A stretch of 64,000 nt of DNA from Symsagittifera roscoffensis (lineage: Eukaryota; Xenacoelomorpha; Acoela; Convolutidae): positions 39,759,797 to 39,823,796 of the forward strand of contig NC_087071.1 in the NCBI RefSeq assembly GCF_963678635.1, read 5' to 3'. Position 1 is the stretch's first letter, and each line of letters starts with the position of its first letter. Shown one piece after another: positions 58,101 to 64,000 of the stretch. The position numbers and the translations under genes are program-made. The notes below the pieces were generated by a model. That model made no database searches, had not been told where the DNA came from, and worked only from the letters and a program-made list of their open reading frames with translations.

Positions 58101-58305
58101 GACGGGGTTTTACTTAGCTAACCCGGAGGTGACTTTTTGGTTTGATTTGAACCCTAATAGACGAATTACGTTACCCTGATAGCTAGAAGTTCAGACTGGA
58201 AAAAAGTATAGATCAATGTTTTAGATGCTTGGAATGAAATTGCTACTTGGAATGAAAAATGGTATCTTCCTACTCTTGTGATAAATAAAATAAAGCACTT
58301 GGGAG
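55107..58305. other. Internal non-coding stretch of the LTR element
   Basis: The first part (55150-55580) has weak coding character with no family. The rest has no gene. A perfect 10-bp inverted repeat, GTAGGTCTAG/CTAGACCTAC, lies at 57224-57233 and 57259-57268. TATAAATGG occurs at 57160-57170, and CCGGAAG(T) motifs recur between 57150 and 57590. This may be an additional LTR or regulatory region. Confidence 0.4.
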
Positions 58306-58948
58306 TGTCACTGAGAAAAAATAGAGATAGCATGGTTTGGAAGTTGAGTTGAACTCGATAGCTGAAGTCACTGAGGTCAGGAATTAGCTGATTAGTAACA
58401 TATGAAATTTGTTTGCTCGGTCAAATTGTTACCCATAACGCAAACCGGGTATCTAATAAGCGTGAAAAGATTGATAAAAGAAAGCGAAGTTGGCACGTGG
58501 CAGAGTTGAAAGGGGGAGAGATAAAGTCTTAAAACATATGCGGACGCCTGATTTAAGCGGATGTCACGACTGATAGGGAAGGGCGTGACTTAACTAAAAC
58601 TAAGTGTACAGAAAGATAAGTACCGGAAAGCCTTTAGAAGTCAGAACAATTGTTAGTTAGTATTAGGAGTAGTTGGTTCCCATCAGAGGTTCTCTAGAGA
58701 AAGAGAACAGTTTAGTGTTAGTTGCGTTAGTTGGACATTATTTGCAAGTAGGAAATTGTGCTAAAAAAATTAGAGTTTTATTTTATGATTTGATATTTAG
58801 ATTATAGTTGCCACCAAAAGAACCTTTTTGAGATTGTAGATAGCAGTGAAATTCGCTCGCCCCACTGATTTTACTGCCCAGGTGACATCTTTGCGGTGTC
58901 GTTAGGAAAGAGAGAACGAACTTAGAAAAGCAACCCCCTAAATCTACA
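58306..58948 (+). repeat. 3' LTR, long version
   Basis: It starts TGTCACTGAG after CTTGGGAG and ends AATCTACA. It carries about 265 bp (58545-58810) missing from the 5' copy, between CTTAAAACAT and GCCACCAAA. This is the more complete LTR. Confidence 0.7.
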
Positions 58949-60950
58949 AACTCTTATAAGCAATGAAGCCCTGCCGATCCTGACTTACAGTCAATTTGCT
59001 CCTAGTGGTTTTACTAAGCGACCATTGATGATTGATTGCTTAGTATTCCAGCCTAAATTATAAGTATCAACTAAGAACGTCCAAATTCATGAAAATAGCT
59101 CTAGTTTAAATTTTATTTGGAAAAGGGTGTGATTTATAGAATGGATAGTTAAATAAAAATGTTTTAGGCAATTTTTGAACACTTTTCTTTGTACCTATAG
59201 GGTTGGAGTCATTATTGGGGTCTTTATTGTCGATTGATTTGTCCACCTATTCCTCATCAGAGTATTGCATCATCAGTTCGTTTGGATCCAGGTTGCTCCT
59301 TTTTTTTCAAAAATTTATAAAAATTCTAAGATCGTATATTAATAAAATTCTTGAATAAAAAGAAACATAAGAAAGACAGAAAAACTATTGCGGAAAAGAT
59401 TAACTCAATTGAGCTTTGAAATTGGAGTGCAACAAAACTATGAAGGGTTTTTGACAGGTCCAATCTTAAACAAATATGCTTCAAAGGACATTTGTCTAAT
59501 TTTTAAAAATCATAGCCTTTGTTCATCGGATATCTGTTTCAGCTTCCGGTCTTTTAAAAATTTTCAGTAGTCTCATTTTTGAATTTTTCAATTATAAAAA
59601 ACATTTATCATTCCGTCTTTCAGTAGCAGGTCTTCTACTTTTTTGTCTCTTTTTTAGGATCCAAAAAGACCGGAATCTTATCGCTTTAATGTCTGTTTTT
59701 TAATGCCGACACAAATTTTCTGATACCCGACCAAAATTTTTTGAAAAATTATTGAATATTTTAAAAAGAATGCAATTTGAAACAATGAAAAAAATTGGAC
59801 AAGCATTTAATTGTTTGACAATTATGTGGCGAGTTGATTTATTGGGATTTGCTTTTCAAAATTGCAGTGACAGCATGCTGGCTTCTTCTTGTCTGATTGA
59901 CATTTTGAGTTTTTAACTGAGATTTACAGCTCAAAACCTGTTCAAACTACGTTGTCAAATATCCTGACACAGTTTTATTTTTCGTTTATCATACAACATG
60001 ATGATGTGGAACTTTTGTTTCGTACACAAGCTAAATTTTGTGCCCTTTTCAAATCAAACACTAGTCTTCTTTGTGTTGTACGCAAACACGCCACGAGTAA
60101 AAGTAGAGAAATAGATTAAACTTCTCAGTTTCATCCTGACCGTAACATAACTACCAAATCAAGCTGCTATACTGTTTTGGTTGGGATTCATTAGATGCAA
60201 CCGTGAACGAATATAAAATTGAAACGGCTGTAAAGCTAGAATGAACAAAATATGAAATTAATTTTACAGTTTTTCTTGTCATAATTAGCAAATTTTGTAT
60301 CACTCTTGATTAGGAATAGAAAAAAGTTGAATTCGAATCAATTCAAAATGAATAATTGCAGTAAAAGGAAAAATTAAATAAAAAAAGTATCAATCTCAAA
60401 GAGATAAATGGATTTTTTTCTCTTCGTTTGTAAACCCCTCAGTTTTAGCAACCAAAATTTCGTCCTGATTTTAATGATTTGAAAGTTTAGGTGAACAATC
60501 AAAATAATATGCCGTCCAGTTTTCAAAAAGTTGATTCTGAAAGTCTGATGTATTTAAGGATTCAAATGCCGATTTCATAGTTTCTCCAAAATTTTGAAGT
60601 GCGAGTCATAAAATTCTCAAAAACTACATAGAGCCACCAATAAATGTTTTTTTTTTGGTCAAAAAACACAATACCTTGCGTTTCAAAAGGCTACAAAAGC
60701 TAGCATAAATCTGCGGCGACTCGGGTCGAAATTTGTTTTCGCCCATTTTACTATACTGAAGTTTGGTGAAAATAGTAAATACTGAATATTGGTGAAAAGT
60801 TAAAGATCACTATCTACCATGTATGAGTATTATAACCTCACTTTATGCCATATTCTCTAAATACACATGATAAAATAAATTACAGAAATTCAAATAATTA
60901 CCTTAAGACCACGGTACAAAAATAAGCAATAAAAAAGAGAAAATTGCTTT
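58949..60950. other. AT-rich sequence without a recognised gene
   Basis: No convincing gene or repeat. One frame of 60 codons (59388-59570) has no domain. Confidence 0.5.
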
Positions 60951-63900
60951 CGACATCCATTCGAGAACCAGACATAGATTTCCGCAATGTGGTAGACAAA
61001 GTAGAACAAGCAGAAATCACAATCAAGCTAGCGGAAACAAAAAACTTAATTTTATAGCATGTCAAAATTATTTAGTCAACAACTTCACATGTTAACAAAA
61101 TCCGAGAATCTGATAATTTTTTAGCTGAAAAAATTATTCAAATTCTAAATAGTAATGAAAACGACCCAAGCCTTGTAGGAAAACACTCATTTAAGGAATA
61201 GTGTACGTTTTGGACAGCATCGCCAAATGCAGAAAAAAAACAAGATGAATCAAACTGGCCACCAAAACATATAGAACCAAAAAAAATTTTCGAAAAAAAA
61301 AACAGTTCAAGAAAACCAGTTCCATCTAAATTTAGTAAGAGCAGGCCTCAACCAAATTATTCGTTTACCTCTCGTGGACGATCTCTAGATAGACGAAATT
61401 CACACCATTTATCGTAAATTAGATATAGTAGATCGATTAGTCCGAATAATCAATATAGTAAAAGTTGTTCAAGATACGATTCTGATAGAAGTCACTATTC
61501 CAATTCTTGTAGCTCGTATTCGGATACTCAAAACCGATATTATTGGAAAGATCGATCATGAAACACTTCAAACAGCCGTAAACCTGTTATTTAAACAACC
61601 AAAATGGAAATACTCAAACAACAGATCTCGCAACTACTCCAAAAACCGACCTTTTAACAAAAACTATTAGAACAGACCACGTAAAAACTCTAGTGCAAGA
61701 ATTGATAGCTATCAAAGTAGATCAAGAAATCTTTCTCAATCACCAGAACGAAAAACTTAACAATACCCAGATAGACAGAATTATAACTATAGAAGAAGTA
61801 CACTTAAAGGTCAACCACAAATAAATCAAAAGCAAACTACAATTGAAAAAACTCCAGATCTACCAGGAATAGACAAGAAAACATAAGAAACGCATTGATT
61901 TCCTTACAATGTGAAATCAAAGATGTTTAAATTGAGAAAGAAAGCACAATACTTATAATAATATTAAGAAAAAAACACGGAAATGAAACTCGAATCAACT
62001 CCAACCATTACCAGATTAAACGCTTTCTCAAAAATTTTATGAATCTAGCATTTACACCAAAACAAATAAATCCAACATATCGTTGACAAAGCCCCAAACT
62101 CTGGAAAAATCATTTAATTCTTATGAAAACAAGAACGATGGAACAATTTAAACTTCTGATAAAACCATCCAAGCAAACAATCCATATAACAGACGTTAAA
62201 CAAAAAGTAATAAAAATAACATTTCATACAAAACAATTAGCAGTATTTTACAAAGTAAACTAGAACTCAAAGATAAATACAGAAAGTAAAATAACAGTTT
62301 TTTGATTTTTTTCCTAAAAACTTCCCAAGCAATACCCATTAGGTTCATTAATTTATCTTATTTACAACCAATTACGTATATAGTTAAAACCATCATTTGA
62401 ACATGCATCTGATTTTTCAATCAACCTAGTTCATCTATAAAATTGTTGTCAAATTACACAACAGCTATATATGTCCGACCTTGAAACCAACCTAATCACA
62501 ATTTTTTAGGGTAAAATTTTCATCTATTAAATCTACAAAAAACCTAAACACACACGTAATAGCAGAATATATATACAAAAAATATCCGTATAAAATTGCA
62601 CTTCCATTAGGACTATTAAAACATTGCGAAACAAACGCAACATTATACCCTACTCAAGAAAAAACATATAGAGTAAACGATATTGTAAAGCTCCTATTCA
62701 ATTTTTTATATTCTACAATACTTAACGAAAAATTATCTATTGATAAAATCGCTAATGAATCGAAAAAAATTTTTTGAAACCCATAATTAATTTTTTAAAA
62801 CAAGCAATTGAACAACAGTTTTTTTAAGAACGTTCAGTTTCCAACACTCCTGAATGAACTAAAAAATTTTTGAAAAATTATTAGATTATGATTAAAATGT
62901 GGTATATGCAACATCAAATTTTGATGTCGGAAAAAACTTAAGTCCGACGCAGGTTCCAAAACAAATGCCAGTAAAGCTCCAATACATTTATAAGTAAGAC
63001 AAAATAAACAGATTTTAGATTTCATTGATTAATACGAAAACATTCCACAGGTTCAAAACTTTCAGTTAGAAACCCGGTAGTTATTCTCCCAAAAGCCGAT
63101 TTCTTTAAAACTGTATTACACTCTGGATATCTAAACTCTCTAATCGATGAATCTAGACCACTAATCTTAGGTGAAAACATTATCATTTTATTGGCCGATA
63201 ATTGCGTACAATCGCAAGCAAAAGATGAAATGTTCATATATATAAATGAAAGCATCTCCAGATAAATCACACTTCTTCTTACCCGTGTAAAAGTTCTAGG
63301 ACATCTTATTGAAGGAAAAACAATAACAACTTCAAAAACAAGAGTAGATAAAATCTGATAACTTCAGCCACTATTTAACATAAAGAAAATCCAAGAATTC
63401 TTTGGAAGGTTAACTTTTTTAGGCAAATATGTTTTTGTTTCAGATGAATATAAAATTTCGACCATTTTAAATTTTACTACGTCAACAAAACGTTTTTGAG
63501 TGGACTCTAGAAAATCGAAAACGTTTTGACGAAAAAAAACACTTTTGACTGAACAGATATCGAACACTGTTACAGACTTAAATCAACCATTCGTTGCCAT
63601 GTGCGACGCATCTAACGTTGGAATTATGGCAGCTTTTTCATAATCACAAGGCACAAATAAAATGTTTATTTTTGATATTACTAAATTCACGAATTTCCAC
63701 TCAAGCAGAACTACGACTCTCCTTGCTTATGGGAGAATATACAGCTAAAATATACACCTTAACAAGAAATGAATTCTTAATCCTGGGATTAAAACATCCA
63801 ACAGTTCGTTTTAGTTATCTTCAATCCATTATCTTTCTTGAAAAACAAAAATCTAATCCTACCCATAGGTAATGAAGATTTAATTTTTTCAAATGAACTT

Positions 63901-64000
63901 TCCAAACTAACTCATAATTTTATCAGCAGGCAAAGACATATTATCTGGACTACTTAAACAAAAAACAACTGTAGAATCACCATTAAACTTTAATATAAAC
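60950..64000 (+). mobile_element. Heavily decayed Ty3/Gypsy element running off the right edge
   Basis: An Arg/Ser-rich gag-like stretch (61320-61560, SRSISPNNQYSKSC-type) is followed after many stops by RT blocks: VVILPKADFFKT and GYLNSLIDESRP near 63080-63150, VLGHLIEGKTITTSK and IQEFFGRLTFLGKYV near 63290-63430, and RNase H (VAMCDASNVGIMAAFS, near 63600). Stops occur roughly every 20-40 codons. No LTR or PBS was located, and the integrase would lie beyond the window. Confidence 0.65.

Larger units (their letters stand above)
51976..58948 (+). mobile_element. LTR element with gag and env-like gene but no recognised pol
   Basis: 5' LTR 51976-52338, primer-binding site 52340-52358, gag 52414-53200, env-like 53208-55106, non-coding stretch to 58305, 3' LTR 58306-58948 (preceded by CTTGGGAG). 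The two LTRs match closely over 360 bp; the 3' copy has about 265 bp more. It is inserted in, or directly follows, the BEL/Pao element. Frame breaks in both genes show it is defective. Its coding part has a higher GC content than the flanks. Confidence 0.65.

Noticed and set aside
59388..59570. 60-codon plus frame as a gene
   Set aside because: No domain, no splice sites, and typical of chance frames in AT-rich DNA.
62834..63567. Minus-strand frames of 63-82 codons
   Set aside because: They are complements of the decayed Gypsy RT read on the plus strand.

Overview
The window is animal nuclear DNA, not bacterial. Its genes are split by short GT-AG introns (about 60-570 bp) with acceptors of the TTTCAG type. 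It is AT-rich, and most of it is built from LTR retrotransposons of the BEL/Pao, Ty1/copia and Ty3/Gypsy classes, a jockey/CR1-like LINE and a Maverick-type integrase. The short introns with TTTCAG acceptors suggest a small invertebrate, perhaps a nematode. I cannot fix the clade from sequence alone.

Region 1 (1-14.7 kb) is the only part with apparently intact multi-exon genes. The 3' end of a zinc-finger-tailed gene (1-1592, +) is followed by a LINE (1872-4450, -). Next come two genes in tandem on the minus strand. One (9273-5192) encodes a predicted 761-aa protein: two Cys/His zinc fingers, an acidic linker with a triplicated 36-residue repeat, and a KDM2/PHF8-type JmjC demethylase domain. 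The other (13649-10330) encodes about 1000 aa: an RNase H-like (DDE transposase-like) core with a C-terminal BRCT domain. A perfect 77-bp palindrome lies just upstream of the JmjC start codon. This stretch is also peppered with a short motif, CCCGGAATCCATGG, and its variants.

Region 2 (14.7-27.8 kb) holds a decayed BEL/Pao element (-), one orphan terminal exon at 18567-18740 (+), and a decayed copia element (19924-26474, +). The 3' LTR of the copia element is cut by the next element.

Region 3 (26475-41410, -) is a giant Ty3/Gypsy-like element. It has a 1.34-kb LTR and a pol with RT, RNase H, a linker of about 500 aa, integrase, and a macro-domain-like C terminus. Downstream of pol, in the env position, is a second reading frame of about 2500 codons that carries a complete SGNH-hydrolase motif set. 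Only a few stops, frameshifts and duplications break it. A 200-N gap follows at 41411-41610, and the LTR end is fused directly to RT there.

Region 4 (41.6-64 kb) holds a Maverick-type integrase remnant, unidentified coding debris with a diverged direct repeat, and the 5' half of a BEL/Pao element (PBS at 48013, gag to 51946). An LTR element with gag and an env-like gene but no recognisable pol follows (51976-58948), then a heavily decayed Ty3/Gypsy copy running off the right edge.

Three sharp near-identical duplications (438 bp, 398 bp, 167 bp) may be assembly artefacts and should be checked against reads.
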